Shown: positions 8,033 through 17,032 of the stretch, in pieces
How positions within the stretch are numbered: position 1 is the first letter of the stretch
Layout: each line of letters begins with the position of its first letter
DNA from: Clostridia bacterium
Lineage (GTDB): Bacteria > Bacillota > Clostridia > Christensenellales > Aristaeellaceae
DNA: 64,000 bases
Reading direction: 5' to 3'
Assembly: GCA_017410455.1 (NCBI GenBank)
Contig: JAFQQT010000010.1
Coordinates: 1 to 64,000, forward strand
Notes under the pieces: model-generated
Seen by the model: only the letters and a program-made list of their open reading frames with translations
Databases searched by the model: none
What the model was told of the DNA's origin: nothing
Translations under genes and position numbers: made by a program

Positions 8033-9202
8033 ATGGACAAGCATGTCGTCGTCCTCGTACCCCTTGATACCTACGACCAGCCGCAGGTGGACGAAGCCGT
8101 CCGCACGGGTCTTGCCCTTCTGGGCGGCGTGGAACGCTTTGTCCGCCCGGAGGAGAAGGTGCTCCTCAAGCCGAACCTGCTGGCCCGCGCCCTGCCGCAG
8201 AAGGCCATCACCACCCACCCGGCGGTGTTCTCCGCCGTCGCCCGTGCCATCAGGGAGACCGGCTGCACCCACATCAGCTATGGCGACAGCCCCGGCAACC
8301 CCACCACCACCCCGGACAAGGCCGCCGAGGGCAGCGGCATCACTGAAGCCGCCGGGCAGTTCGGCCTCACGAAGGCGGATTTCTCCTCCGGCAGCATCGT
8401 GCCCTTCCCGGACGGCCGCACCGCCAGGTCCTTCTACCTGTGCAACGGCGTGCAGCAGGCGGACGCCCTCATCAACGTCTGCAAGATGAAGACCCACGCC
8501 CTGGAGCGCATCACCGGCGCGGTGAAGAACCTCTACGGCTGCGTCACCGGCGTGAACAAGGCCACCGGCCACGCCCTCTACCCCAACAGCGAAGTCTTCG
8601 CCGATATGCTGGTGGACCTGAACCGCTGCATCGCCCCGCGCCTGCACATCATGGATGGCGTGGTGGCCATGGAGGGCAACGGCCCCACCTCAGGCACGCC
8701 CACGCCCATGAACGTGCTGCTCTTCTCCGACGACCCCGTCGCGCTGGATGCGGTCTTCTGCGCGCTGATCCACCTGGCCCCCACGGAGGTTCCCACCTGC
8801 GTCTGCGGCCAGCAGCAGGGGCTGGGCGTGATGGACGCAGAGAAGATCTGCGTGCGCACCCCCGCGGGCGAGATGACCCTCGCCCAGGCCCAGGCGCAGT
8901 TCGGCCGAAAGGACTTCGACGTCTACCGCGGCACGCTGCAGAAGGGCCTGCTCTTCAAGCTCATGCCCCTGCTGCCCTTCCTGCAGCACCGCCCCAAGGC
9001 CGACCCGAAGAAGTGCGTGGCCTGCGGCGTGTGCGAGGAGGCCTGCCCCGTGCCCGAAAAGGCCGTCCGCTCCGGCAACGGCCAGAAGGCGAAGTACGAC
9101 TATAAGAAGTGCATCCGCTGCTACTGCTGCCAGGAGATGTGCCCCGTCAAGGCCATCGACGTCTACCGTCACCCGCTGACAAAGCTGCTCAGCGGGCGCT
9201 GA
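8033..9202 (+). CDS. DUF362 protein with C-terminal 2x[4Fe-4S] ferredoxin domain
   Basis: A 389-residue cytoplasmic iron-sulfur protein. Residues about 5-290 are the DUF362 domain (VLLKPNLLARALPQKAITTHP, YGDSPGNPTT, VCKMKTHALERITGAVKNLYG). Residues about 325-380 carry two ferredoxin clusters, CVACGVCEEACPVPEKA and CIRCYCCQEMCPVKA; the second Cys block is CxxCxCCxxxCP, still with four spaced ligands. Family members are thought to be redox or maturation proteins of anaerobes, but no reaction is established. The ATG at 8033 has AAGGAGG seven bases upstream. The zinc-ribbon membrane gene follows after 25 bases, probably co-transcribed. Confidence 0.9.
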   Translation: MDKHVVVLVPLDTYDQPQVDEAVRTGLALLGGVERFVRPEEKVLLKPNLLARALPQKAITTHPAVFSAVARAIRETGCTHISYGDSPGNPTTTPDKAAEGSGITEAAGQFGLTKADFSSGSIVPFPDGRTARSFYLCNGVQQADALINVCKMKTHALERITGAVKNLYGCVTGVNKATGHALYPNSEVFADMLVDLNRCIAPRLHIMDGVVAMEGNGPTSGTPTPMNVLLFSDDPVALDAVFCALIHLAPTEVPTCVCGQQQGLGVMDAEKICVRTPAGEMTLAQAQAQFGRKDFDVYRGTLQKGLLFKLMPLLPFLQHRPKADPKKCVACGVCEEACPVPEKAVRSGNGQKAKYDYKKCIRCYCCQEMCPVKAIDVYRHPLTKLLSGR

Positions 9203-9227
9203 CCTACCACGAGTGAAGGAGTGCCCC

Positions 9228-10103
9228 ATGCCGCTGACATCCTACTGCAAGAAGTGCGCCTGTGACATGCCCGTGGGCGATGTCTGCCCCCAATGCGGCG
9301 GCAAGCTGCCCGCCAGCAGCGTCCGCCTGGCCTGGTGCATTGAGCACACCCCCCTGCGGGACTGGATGTGCTGGAACGCCGTGATGCGCATCGCCCTGCC
9401 GGTACTGACGCTGATGCTGGCGATGATCTTCCTGCTGGAGCTGCTGCTGGGCGGACTGACCGGCGTGGAACGGCTGCTGACGGGCGGCCTCTTCCCCACC
9501 CTGGCCGGGCTGGCGCTGGGGGCGCTGGCGCTGCTGCTGCTCATCTTCATGCTGCAGGGGGATGACCTGCTGGACTGCGTCATCGACTCCGCCGGCCTGC
9601 ATGTGCAGCAGTACCTGCCCCAGCCCACGGCGCTGAAGCTGCTGCTGCGCCTGCGCTCCCCGCAACTGCTGCAACAGGCCGACGAGAGCGGCCTGCTGCT
9701 GGCAGGCTCCCGGGAGATCCCGTGGAAGGAGATCCGCCGCGTGCAGCTCTGGCCGGAGAAGGGGATCATCCTGCTCTACGCCCCCGCCTGGTGGCAGCGT
9801 CTGGCCATCCAGTGCACCCGGGAGACGTGGCTGGACGCCCTCGGCTTCATCCGCGACAAGATCGGCAAGCGCAAGGACGTGATCCTGCCCCCGGAGTGCG
9901 TGCAGACCGCCCCGCCCAGGCCGAAGAAGGCAAAGCCGGCCCGCACCAAGCAGCTGACCATCGACGACGTGCCGCCCCAGCCCATCCCGCCCGAAGAGGT
10001 TCCCCCCGCCCCCGACTGGACGCAGGACGAGCAGCCCGGGGACTTCACCCCCCTGGGCGACGTCCTCGACGAGCTGCGCCAGGGGCAGGACGGGCAGCCC
10101 TGA
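9228..10103 (+). CDS. Zinc-ribbon membrane protein of unknown function
   Basis: A 291-residue protein. Residues 7-23 hold a zinc ribbon (CKKC then CPQC), residues about 48-75 and 88-110 form two transmembrane helices, and a cytoplasmic beta-type domain (EIPWKEIRRVQLWPEKGIILLY) resembling PH-like YcxB/EbsA-type domains follows, with a Pro/Lys-rich acidic tail. The ATG at 9228 is preceded by GAAGGAG. It lies 25 bases after the DUF362 gene on the same strand and is closed by a strong terminator. I do not recognise a named family. Confidence 0.8.
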   Translation: MPLTSYCKKCACDMPVGDVCPQCGGKLPASSVRLAWCIEHTPLRDWMCWNAVMRIALPVLTLMLAMIFLLELLLGGLTGVERLLTGGLFPTLAGLALGALALLLLIFMLQGDDLLDCVIDSAGLHVQQYLPQPTALKLLLRLRSPQLLQQADESGLLLAGSREIPWKEIRRVQLWPEKGIILLYAPAWWQRLAIQCTRETWLDALGFIRDKIGKRKDVILPPECVQTAPPRPKKAKPARTKQLTIDDVPPQPIPPEEVPPAPDWTQDEQPGDFTPLGDVLDELRQGQDGQP

Positions 10104-10117
10104 CCCGCCACCAAATG

Positions 10118-10152
10118 AAAAGGGACGTTGCAGCGAATGCAGCGTCCCTTTT
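10118..10152. terminator. Bidirectional intrinsic terminator
   Basis: AAAAGGGACG...TGCA pairs with TGCA..CGTCCCTTTT; T-tracts on both strands serve the plus-strand zinc-ribbon gene and the convergent GDPD gene. Confidence 0.85.
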
Positions 10153-10169
10153 GCTGTGCGATGATTCTC

Positions 10170-11012
10170 TTACTCCGGCTTCCGGGCCTCGAATTTCTCG
10201 AAGATCTGCAGGTCATAGCGGCTGCGCAGGGCGTCCATATCGGCCTGGGAGCGCACCGTCCAGGCCACGAACCAGGGCTTCATCCACCGCAGCAGCAGGC
10301 TGGGCAGCCACCACATCTTCTCCGTCTTGTGGTCCAGGGCCATGAAGTCCGGCCGCGCCCAGAAATTCTGCAGCATCGAGGCGATGCCCATGTTGCGCCA
10401 CCACAGCTTCCAGGTCCTGCCCTTGCCGGCGTTGTTGAAGGCCAGCTGGCCGCGGATGACCTCCGGCGCGTTTTTGCGGAACCAGCGCACCGCCAGCGGG
10501 TCGAAGCTCTCCATGCACCAGGGGCCGTGGTAGCGCTGCATGCGCTGGTACACCGCCCGGCTCAGGGCGTCAGCGTTGCCCTCCACCTTCACCTCGACGA
10601 TGAGGGGCACGCGGCCCGCCACCGCCTCCAGCATCTCGTCGAAGGTGGGCACCGGCTCACCGTTGGGCAGGCGGCAGGCGCGGATCTGCTCAAGGGTGCT
10701 CTGCCCGATGATGATATCCATGCCTGTCAGCCGCTTCAGGCTGTCGTCGTGGTGCACCACCAGGCAGCCATCCGCCGTCAGGTGCACGTCCAGCTCGATC
10801 CCGTAGCCCTTCTCCGTCGCCGCGCGGAAGCCCGCCAGGCTGTTCTCGGGGCGGTTTCCCTCGCCGGGCTCGTTGCTCGTCCACAGGCCGCGGTGGGCGT
10901 AGTCAACGCCCTGCAGGCAGGAGATATCCCGCCGGGGCAGGTTCGGCCGGATCAGCCAGGCATACGCCGCCACAAACGCCGCCACCGCCGCGGCAAACAC
11001 GATCCATTCCAT
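10170..11012 (-). CDS. Glycerophosphodiester phosphodiesterase
   Basis: A 280-residue GDPD enzyme that releases glycerol 3-phosphate from glycerophosphodiesters. An N-terminal hydrophobic helix (residues 3-20) suggests membrane anchoring with the catalytic domain outside. Catalytic motifs: HRGLW (41-45), PENSLAGF (55-62), IELDVHLTADG with HHDD, then LIVEVK. The start at 11012 lies three bases after the stop of the MFS gene and uses GGAGGACTGACGG inside the end of that gene as RBS, so the two are translationally linked. The catalytic His, Glu and Asp pattern is complete. Confidence 0.93.
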   Translation of the reverse strand: MEWIVFAAAVAAFVAAYAWLIRPNLPRRDISCLQGVDYAHRGLWTSNEPGEGNRPENSLAGFRAATEKGYGIELDVHLTADGCLVVHHDDSLKRLTGMDIIIGQSTLEQIRACRLPNGEPVPTFDEMLEAVAGRVPLIVEVKVEGNADALSRAVYQRMQRYHGPWCMESFDPLAVRWFRKNAPEVIRGQLAFNNAGKGRTWKLWWRNMGIASMLQNFWARPDFMALDHKTEKMWWLPSLLLRWMKPWFVAWTVRSQADMDALRSRYDLQIFEKFEARKPE

Positions 11013-11015
11013 CCG

Positions 11016-12320
11016 TCAGTCCTCCACATCCAGGGCTTCAAGGCCCGATTTCGCCACAGGTCTGCTGTCGCCGTGGGCCACGAACAGCATCGTGCACAGC
11101 GCCGCCAGCCCCATCGCCACCGCATAGGGGAACAGCGTCCAGTAGCCCACATGCTCCATCAGCGCGCCGGAGAGCACGGGCGTTGCCACCTGCGCCGCCA
11201 TGGAGAAGGTGTAGTAATAGCCGGTGTAGCGGCCCACGTCCGCGCCGGAAGCCATCTCCACCACCATGGGGTAGCTGTTGACGTTGATGGCCGCCCAGCC
11301 CACGCCCACCAGCGCAAAGGCCGCGAAGGCCAGCGCCGACAGCCCCGGCAGGCAGGCGCCCGCCAGGAACCCGATGGTCAGCATCGCAACGCCCGCCAGA
11401 ATCACGCCCTTGCGCCCGACCCGGCTGGAAACGAGCCCCACCGGCCAGTAGCTGACGATGGCCGCGCCCGTGGCCACCAGGAGACAGTTGGCCGCCTGCC
11501 CCTCCGCGATGCCCCAGACCAGCGTGGCGTAGCGGCTGAAAGCAGTGGTGACGGCATTGTAGGCCATGAACCACAGGAACACCGAGCAGAGCATCAGCAC
11601 GAGGGAGCGCATTTCCGGGGGTGTCAGCTTCCTGTCATCCCGCGCAGCCGCCTTTTCCGGGGCGATGCGGGCATTGACGGCCTCGGCCCGGGCGCGGAGC
11701 TTCTCCTCGGGGATGGTCAGCTTCACCACCCACGCGCAGGCCATCATCAGGCAGGCCACGGATGCGAACAGCAGCGTGTAGTCGCTCGCCTCACGGCCCG
11801 CGCCATCCACCACCTTCATCACCAGAAAGTTGGTCAGCAGCAGCGAGAGCGCGTGCCCCAGCGTGCCCATCAGGTTGATGACGGCGTTGCCCTTGGAGCG
11901 CAGCGGGCGGGGCGTCACATCCGGCATCAGCGCCACGGTGGGCGAGCGGAAGGTGCCCATGGCCACCAGCAGCAGCCCCAGCAGCACCAGGAAGATCACG
12001 AGTCCTTCTCCCGGCGTTTCCGCCTGCATCCCCTGCCGCACCACCACGGGCAGCAGCAGCGTCAGCGCAGATGCCGCCATCGATCCCCACAGGATGAAGG
12101 GCATCCGCCGTCCGCGACGGTCGCTCAGCGCGCCAAAGAGGGGCAGCAGAAACAGCGCCGCAATGTTGTCCAGCGCCATCACCGCGCCGGTCAGCGTGTC
12201 CCCCAGGGCATAGGTGTTCCTGAGGATGAGGGGCACAGCGAAATCGTAAAGCCCCCAGAACGCGCTGATGGCCATGAAGACCAGGCCCACCCGCGCCGTG
12301 CGCATCACATTCAGCTTCAT
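11016..12320 (-). CDS. Major facilitator superfamily transporter
   Basis: A 434-residue protein with about 12 hydrophobic helices and the MFS loop 2-3 motif (FGALSDRRGRRMPF). The overall pattern (GLYDFAVPLIL, GSMAASALTLLLPVV, a cytoplasmic loop around residue 200 and a second half starting at LVLMLCSVFLWFM) resembles SLC45/sugar:cation-type and YcaD-like carriers, so a sugar or drug substrate is possible. The ATG at 12320 is preceded by GGTGGGAAA; a GTG four codons upstream is an alternative. It sits between DUF1810 and GDPD genes in a run of same-strand genes following radA. Confidence 0.88.
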   Translation of the reverse strand: MKLNVMRTARVGLVFMAISAFWGLYDFAVPLILRNTYALGDTLTGAVMALDNIAALFLLPLFGALSDRRGRRMPFILWGSMAASALTLLLPVVVRQGMQAETPGEGLVIFLVLLGLLLVAMGTFRSPTVALMPDVTPRPLRSKGNAVINLMGTLGHALSLLLTNFLVMKVVDGAGREASDYTLLFASVACLMMACAWVVKLTIPEEKLRARAEAVNARIAPEKAAARDDRKLTPPEMRSLVLMLCSVFLWFMAYNAVTTAFSRYATLVWGIAEGQAANCLLVATGAAIVSYWPVGLVSSRVGRKGVILAGVAMLTIGFLAGACLPGLSALAFAAFALVGVGWAAINVNSYPMVVEMASGADVGRYTGYYYTFSMAAQVATPVLSGALMEHVGYWTLFPYAVAMGLAALCTMLFVAHGDSRPVAKSGLEALDVED

Positions 12321-12341
12321 ATGCTTTCCCACCCGTATGTC

Positions 12342-12761
12342 TTACTGTACCAGCAACGCCAGCGTCTGCGCGTCTTCCTGCCCGCCGTAGTACTTCTCCA
12401 GCACGCGGCGGAAGAGGGGTTCCTCCGGCGCGACGCGGGCAAAGAGCGTCATGCAGGAGCAGAGCTTCAGGTTGTCCGGATACCCCATCAGCAGCAGCGG
12501 ATCGCTCCCTTCCAGCCCCGCGATGATCCCGCACACCTCCCGCAGCCGCGCGCCCAGCACGGGATGCGCCCAGTATGCGCGGGCCTCCTCCAGCCCGCAG
12601 AGGCCGTAGTAACCCGCCCTGTGGCTTCGGCCCAGCCCCCGCAGCTGCGGGAACACATACCACATCCAGTGGCTGCGCTTGCACCCGGCCCGCATCTCCT
12701 CCAGCACCGCCGGCCAGATGCGGTCCTGCGCCTGGGTGAAGCGCTCCAGCCCATCATTCAT
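12342..12761 (-). CDS. DUF1810 family protein
   Basis: A 139-residue cytoplasmic protein with the family features near the start (LERFTQAQD, then MWYVFPQLRGLGRS) and GYPDNLKLCSCMTLFA towards the end. The family is widespread but of unknown function. The ATG at 12761 is preceded by AGGAGG at nine bases and overlaps the end of the upstream GyrI-like gene by eight bases, which points to coupled translation in one operon. Confidence 0.9.
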   Translation of the reverse strand: MNDGLERFTQAQDRIWPAVLEEMRAGCKRSHWMWYVFPQLRGLGRSHRAGYYGLCGLEEARAYWAHPVLGARLREVCGIIAGLEGSDPLLLMGYPDNLKLCSCMTLFARVAPEEPLFRRVLEKYYGGQEDAQTLALLVQ

Positions 12762-13242
12762 CGCGCGTTTCCTCCTGTGAATCCTCGTCCAGCCGCCGCA
12801 CCGGGAAGCACATGTACGCCATGCCCGTGGCGGGGTCGGTAAAGTCCTGCACGGCCCCGGCCAGGGACAGGCCCTGCGCAGCCATGTCTGCCAGCGTGCG
12901 GGCGAAGGCATCCGGCCCGCTCTGCACCCGGAGGTACGCAAACCCCGGCACGTCCCAGCGCGTCCAGCCCGGCGGGGGAACCGCGTCGTCCCGGCATTCC
13001 ACGCCCGCCAGATACAGCCCGCGCGCGAACCCTTCCGTCCACGGGTGGAAGCTGCGCGACAGATCCGTCATCGCGCCCCACACGCCCACGAGGCTCCCGT
13101 CCGGGTTGCGTTTCGCCAGCGCGGCAACCTCATCGAAGCGCCCGTTGGCCTCCGCCCACAGCCGCTGCACAAAGCCCGCGCCGTCCTCCGTGGAACCTTC
13201 GATGCCTATGACGCAGAACCCCTGTTTCACCCAACACTCCAT
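12754..13242 (-). CDS. GyrI-like effector-binding domain protein
   Basis: A 162-residue stand-alone effector-binding (GyrI/SOUL-like, AraC effector) domain: GFCVIGIEGSTEDG at the start, YLAGVE in the middle, then VPGFAYLRVQ and a C-terminal strand with MAYMCFPVRR. There is no DNA-binding part, so it likely binds a small molecule, perhaps a drug or antibiotic, as in related YdeE-type proteins. The ATG at 13242 has GGAGG eight bases upstream. It heads the overlapping group GyrI-like, DUF1810, MFS, GDPD, 42 bases after radA. Confidence 0.8.
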   Translation of the reverse strand: MECWVKQGFCVIGIEGSTEDGAGFVQRLWAEANGRFDEVAALAKRNPDGSLVGVWGAMTDLSRSFHPWTEGFARGLYLAGVECRDDAVPPPGWTRWDVPGFAYLRVQSGPDAFARTLADMAAQGLSLAGAVQDFTDPATGMAYMCFPVRRLDEDSQEETRDE

Positions 13243-13284
13243 GCCACATGCCTCCGTCCCACATTCTCAGCCCCGGATTTCCAC

Positions 13285-14679
13285 TCAGAACAGCACGCTG
13301 ATGGCCTGCATCACCGTGTCCACGCCGATGAGCTTCACGCCCTCGGGCTGCCGGATGCGCCGGAGGTTCTCCCGGGGCAGCACAATGGTGGTGAAGCCCA
13401 GGCGCTGGCACTCGGCGATGCGCCGCTCGCACTGGGGGATGGCGCGCACCTCGCCCGCCAGGCCCACCTCGCCCATCACCGCCACATCCGCGCCCACGGG
13501 TTCATCCTTCAGCGAGGAAACCACCGCCAGGCACAGCGCCAGATCCGCCGCAGGCTCGGAGAGCTCCAGGCCGCCGGCCACGTTGATGTACACGTCCTGA
13601 TTGTAGGTCTTCTGGTTCGCGCGCTTCTCCAGCACCGCCAGCAGCAGCGACACGCGGCCGCCGTCCGCGCCGTTGACCGTGCGGCGGGGGGTGCCGAAGT
13701 AGCTCTGGCTGGCCAGGGCCTGCACATCGCACAGCAGGGGCCTGGAGCCCTCCAGCCCGCAGAACACCACGCTGCCGCTGGCGCCCTTGGCCCGGCGCGA
13801 AAGCAGCTGCTCGGAGGGGTTCAGCACCTCCACCATGCCCTCGCCGGTCATCTGGAACACGCCCAGCTCGTTGACCGAGCCGAAGCGGTTCTTCACCGCT
13901 CGCAGCAGGCGGTACTCCTGCATCTTGTCGCCCTCGAAGTAGAGCACCACGTCCACCATGTGCTCCAGCAGCCTCGGGCCGGCGATGGCGCCATCCTTGG
14001 TCACATGGCCCACGAGGAAGGCCGCAATGCCCGTTTCCTTGCACACGCGCATCACGATGCTCGTGCACTCGCGGATCTGGCTGACCGAGCCGGGTGCGGA
14101 GGGCAGATCCGGGCGGTACATGGTCTGCACCGAATCGATGACCGCCACATCCGGCTGCAGGTGGCGGAGCTTCTCCTCCACCGCGTCCAGCGCGTTCTCC
14201 GCCAGCACGTAGAGGTTCGGCTGATTCACCACGCCCAGCCGATTGGCGCGCAGCTTGATCTGCCGGGCACTCTCCTCGCCGCTGACGTAGAGCACCCGCT
14301 TGCCCGCCCGGGCCAGATTGGCGCAGACCTGCAGGAGCAGCGTCGACTTGCCCACGCCCGGGTCGCCACCGATGAGCATCAGCGCACCCTCCACCAGGCC
14401 CGCTCCCTCGGCGCTGCTGCCCAGCACGCGGTCCAGCTCGCCGATGCCCGTGGAGGTGCGCAGCGTCACGTCCTCGGGGATGTCATCCAGCAGCATGGGC
14501 GCCGCGCCGGTGCCGGGGCGCTGCTTCGCCGCCAGCTTGGCCGCCTTGCCCGCCGTGCCGGTGATGACGGCTGCCTCCTCCATGGTGTTCCACGCGTTGC
14601 AGCCGGGGCATTTGCCCACCCATTTCGCCGTTTCATAGCCGCAGGCCGTGCAGGCAAAGAGCGTTTTCTCCTTGGCCAA
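13285..14679 (-). CDS. radA: DNA repair protein RadA/Sms
   Basis: A 464-residue helicase that helps branch migration of recombination intermediates. It has the N-terminal zinc finger (CTACGYETAKWVGKCPGC), Walker A (GGDPGVGKST), the RadA motif KNRFG, and the C-terminal Lon-like domain (DVYINVAGGLELSEPAAD). The TTG at 14679 is taken as start because it gives MAKEKTLFACTACG, the usual beginning, with a purine-rich RBS (GGGGGCGGAG) just before it; the upstream ATG-in-frame extension has none. It has its own promoter. Confidence 0.97.
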   Translation of the reverse strand: MAKEKTLFACTACGYETAKWVGKCPGCNAWNTMEEAAVITGTAGKAAKLAAKQRPGTGAAPMLLDDIPEDVTLRTSTGIGELDRVLGSSAEGAGLVEGALMLIGGDPGVGKSTLLLQVCANLARAGKRVLYVSGEESARQIKLRANRLGVVNQPNLYVLAENALDAVEEKLRHLQPDVAVIDSVQTMYRPDLPSAPGSVSQIRECTSIVMRVCKETGIAAFLVGHVTKDGAIAGPRLLEHMVDVVLYFEGDKMQEYRLLRAVKNRFGSVNELGVFQMTGEGMVEVLNPSEQLLSRRAKGASGSVVFCGLEGSRPLLCDVQALASQSYFGTPRRTVNGADGGRVSLLLAVLEKRANQKTYNQDVYINVAGGLELSEPAADLALCLAVVSSLKDEPVGADVAVMGEVGLAGEVRAIPQCERRIAECQRLGFTTIVLPRENLRRIRQPEGVKLIGVDTVMQAISVLF

Positions 14680-14710
14680 GGGTCTCCGCCCCCTTTCATG
14701 TGTTGCCCTG

Positions 14711-14739
14711 ATTATACCACACTCCCCCGCCGCTGAAAA
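14711..14739 (-). promoter_or_regulatory. Promoter of radA
   Basis: Minus strand TTTTCA (14734-14739), 17 bases, TATAAT (14711-14716), extended as GTGGTATAAT. Confidence 0.65.
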
Positions 14740-14749
14740 GGGGAACATG

Positions 14750-14782
14750 AAAGGCCCGCCCCGGCAGAGGGAGCGGGCCGCG
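14750..14782 (-). terminator. Terminator of the GH4 alpha-galactosidase gene
   Basis: Minus strand GGCCCGC and GCGGGCC form the stem, followed by TTTC only; a GC-rich hairpin with a short T-tract. Confidence 0.55.
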
Positions 14783-14784
14783 CG

Positions 14785-16128
14785 TCAGCGGTACATGGCC
14801 ATGTAGGGCCCGTGGGCCTCAATCAGGTCATCGATCATGCGGCTCATATCGTCGATGGACAGCTGGGCGGCGCAGCGGGGCTCCAGCATCACCGCGCGGA
14901 GGATGTCTTCCTTCCTGCAGGTGCGGGCGGCCTCGATGGTCAGCAGCTGGGGATTGATGTTGGTCATGTTCATCGCGGCCAGCACCGGCGGCAGCGCGCC
15001 CACATGGGTCGGGTGGATGCCCTGGCCATCCACCAGGCAGGGCACCTCCACGCAGGCATGCTCCGGGAAGTCGGTGATGAGCCGGCCGGTGTTGAGCACG
15101 TTTCCGCCGATGCGGATGGGCGTGTCGGTCACGATGGCCTCCATGATGTAGGAGGCATACTCCCGCGAACGGGTGTGGCTGAGGGTCGGGTCCTCCAGCA
15201 GCTCCCGGCTGAGCTTCTCCCATCCGGCGATCTGGTTGACACAGCGGCGGGGGTACTCGTCCAGCGGGATGTTGAAGCGCTCCACCAGCTCCGGATACCC
15301 GGGCCTGATGTAGAAGGGGTTGTACTCCGCATTGTGCTCGCTGGACTCGGTGCAGTAGTAGCCGAGCTTGTCGATGTAGTCAAAGCGCACCATGTCCCAG
15401 TGCTTTTCCGCGCCGGGCTGCAGGGCAGCTTCGTTCTTCTCCCTGGCGCGGCGGCGGATCTCGGGGTACAGGTCGCGGCCTTCCCGGTCGCGGATCTCCA
15501 GCAGCCAGGCCATGTGGTTGATGCCCGCGATGAGTTCCTTGCGGCCCTCCATGTGCTCCTCCATGCCCAGATGCTTCAGCAGATGCTCGGAGCAGACCTG
15601 CACGCTGTGGCACAGGCCAACCGTTTTGATCTTCGTGTAGCGCAGCATGTAGCCCGTCAGCATGGCCATGGGGTTGGTGTAGTTGAGGAAGTACGCGTCC
15701 GGGCAGACCTCCTCCATGTCGCGGGCGAAGTCGGCCATCACGGGGATGGTGCGCAGCGCGCGCATGATGCCGCCGATGCCCAGGGTATCGGCGATGGTCT
15801 GGCGCAGGCCGTACTTCTTGGGCACCTCGAAGTCGATGATGGTGCAGGGGTCGTAGAAGCCCACCTGGATGGCGTTGACCACGAAAGTTGCGCCCCGCAG
15901 GGCCTCCTTGCGCTCGGCCACGCCCAGGTAGGACTTGATGACCGCGCGGCCCTCGTTGACGTTGCGGTTGATGACGTCCAGGATGCGGCGGCTCTCCTCC
16001 AGCCGCTGCCCGTCGATATCGTACAGGGCGATCTCACACTGGCGCAGCGCCGGGGTGCACATCACATCCCCCAGCACATTGCGGGCAAAGACGGTGCTGC
16101 CCGCGCCCATAAAGGTGATTTTCAGCAT
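14785..16128 (-). CDS. melA: GH4 alpha-galactosidase-type glycosidase
   Basis: A 447-residue NAD- and Mn-dependent glycosidase of family GH4, cytoplasmic. The Rossmann start is ITFMGAGSTVFARNVLGD; NYTNPM and the signature CHSVQ follow at about 195-199. In GH4 the C-H-S form marks alpha-galactosidases (MelA), while other letters mark glucosidases and uronidases; GINHMAW completes the active site. RBS is AAGGAG before the ATG at 16128, with a promoter at 16173-16201. It is monocistronic and has no transporter beside it, so melibiose or raffinose must enter by carriers encoded elsewhere. Confidence 0.93.
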   Translation of the reverse strand: MLKITFMGAGSTVFARNVLGDVMCTPALRQCEIALYDIDGQRLEESRRILDVINRNVNEGRAVIKSYLGVAERKEALRGATFVVNAIQVGFYDPCTIIDFEVPKKYGLRQTIADTLGIGGIMRALRTIPVMADFARDMEEVCPDAYFLNYTNPMAMLTGYMLRYTKIKTVGLCHSVQVCSEHLLKHLGMEEHMEGRKELIAGINHMAWLLEIRDREGRDLYPEIRRRAREKNEAALQPGAEKHWDMVRFDYIDKLGYYCTESSEHNAEYNPFYIRPGYPELVERFNIPLDEYPRRCVNQIAGWEKLSRELLEDPTLSHTRSREYASYIMEAIVTDTPIRIGGNVLNTGRLITDFPEHACVEVPCLVDGQGIHPTHVGALPPVLAAMNMTNINPQLLTIEAARTCRKEDILRAVMLEPRCAAQLSIDDMSRMIDDLIEAHGPYMAMYR

Positions 16129-16172
16129 ATGCGTTTTCTCCTTTTCCGCCGCAAGTCCGGCGCGTTGGCACC

Positions 16173-16201
16173 ATTATAGCACATGCTGCGCCCCGCGTCC
16201 A
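16173..16201 (-). promoter_or_regulatory. Promoter of the GH4 alpha-galactosidase gene
   Basis: Minus strand TGGACG (16196-16201), 17 bases, TATAAT (16173-16178). Confidence 0.7.
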
Positions 16202-16205
16202 CATC

Positions 16206-16248
16206 AAAAGAACCCGTCCGCAGCCTTTTCAGGCGCACGAACGGGTTC
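16206..16248 (-). terminator. Terminator of the ABC exporter operon
   Basis: Minus strand GAACCCGT pairs with ACGGGTTC, with an inner GCCT/AGGC stem, followed by TTTT. Confidence 0.85.
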
Positions 16249-16261
16249 ATGCCGGGTACCG

Positions 16262-17032
16262 TCACCTCAGCTCCGCCCGCATCTTCCAGCGGAACGCCAG
16301 CGCCGAGAGCGCCGTCAGCAGCGCCGCGCAGCCCGTGACGATCACCAGCGGCAGCCACAGTTCCTCCCAGCCCGTGCGCAGCTGCAGCGCCGCGCGCATC
16401 GCGCCGGTGCAGTAATAGAAGGGCAGGCAGCGGCTGATGTCCAGCAGCACACCGCCGGTGGCGGCTGCGTCGAACCAGATGGACCCCAGGAAGGAGCCCA
16501 GGGAGATAATGACCGAGCACAGCCCCGGCGAAGCCTTCTCTGTGAAGAGTACGCCAAAGAGCATGCCGAAGGCGATGAACAGCACCGCCGAGGGCAGCAG
16601 GGGCAACAGCGTCAGCAGCAGCCCGCCCACCTGCAGCGCATCGCCCGTGATCAGCGATACAACCATCGCACACAGCCCGATGAGCGCCCCCTGCACCAGG
16701 GCGATGACCAGCATGGGCAGCATGTAGCCCGCCACGAAATCCACGGAAGTCATGGGCGTGGCGTACATGCGCATGAGGAAGGCGCCGCTGCGGTCCTTCG
16801 ACACGGAGATGGCGGTAAAGAGCATGACGAACATCTGCCCGAAGACTACGATGCCGCCCGCCAGGTTGTCGATGTGGAAGATGGTCATCCCCGCCTGCGC
16901 CGGAATGCTGCGGTCCACCAGCGTCATGATGACGAGCATCACCAGCGGGAAGCCCACGCAGAAGATGTAGCTCAGGGGATCGCGCAGGATCTCCTTTGCG
17001 TTCCGCCCGGAAAACGCGCTGATCTTATGCAT
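16262..17032 (-). CDS. ABC-2 type transporter permease
   Basis: A 256-residue membrane protein with six predicted helices in the ABC-2 pattern (LIM type: ILRDPLSYIFCVGFPLVMLVIM near the start, FVMLFTAISVSKDRSGAFLMRMYATPM in the middle). It forms an exporter with the ATPase encoded just upstream, which it overlaps by eight bases. The ATG at 17032 gives MHKISAFSGRN; a TTG eight codons earlier is possible. Substrate unknown: partner regulators of this layout often govern drug, bacteriocin or lipid export. Confidence 0.9.
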   Translation of the reverse strand: MHKISAFSGRNAKEILRDPLSYIFCVGFPLVMLVIMTLVDRSIPAQAGMTIFHIDNLAGGIVVFGQMFVMLFTAISVSKDRSGAFLMRMYATPMTSVDFVAGYMLPMLVIALVQGALIGLCAMVVSLITGDALQVGGLLLTLLPLLPSAVLFIAFGMLFGVLFTEKASPGLCSVIISLGSFLGSIWFDAAATGGVLLDISRCLPFYYCTGAMRAALQLRTGWEELWLPLVIVTGCAALLTALSALAFRWKMRAELR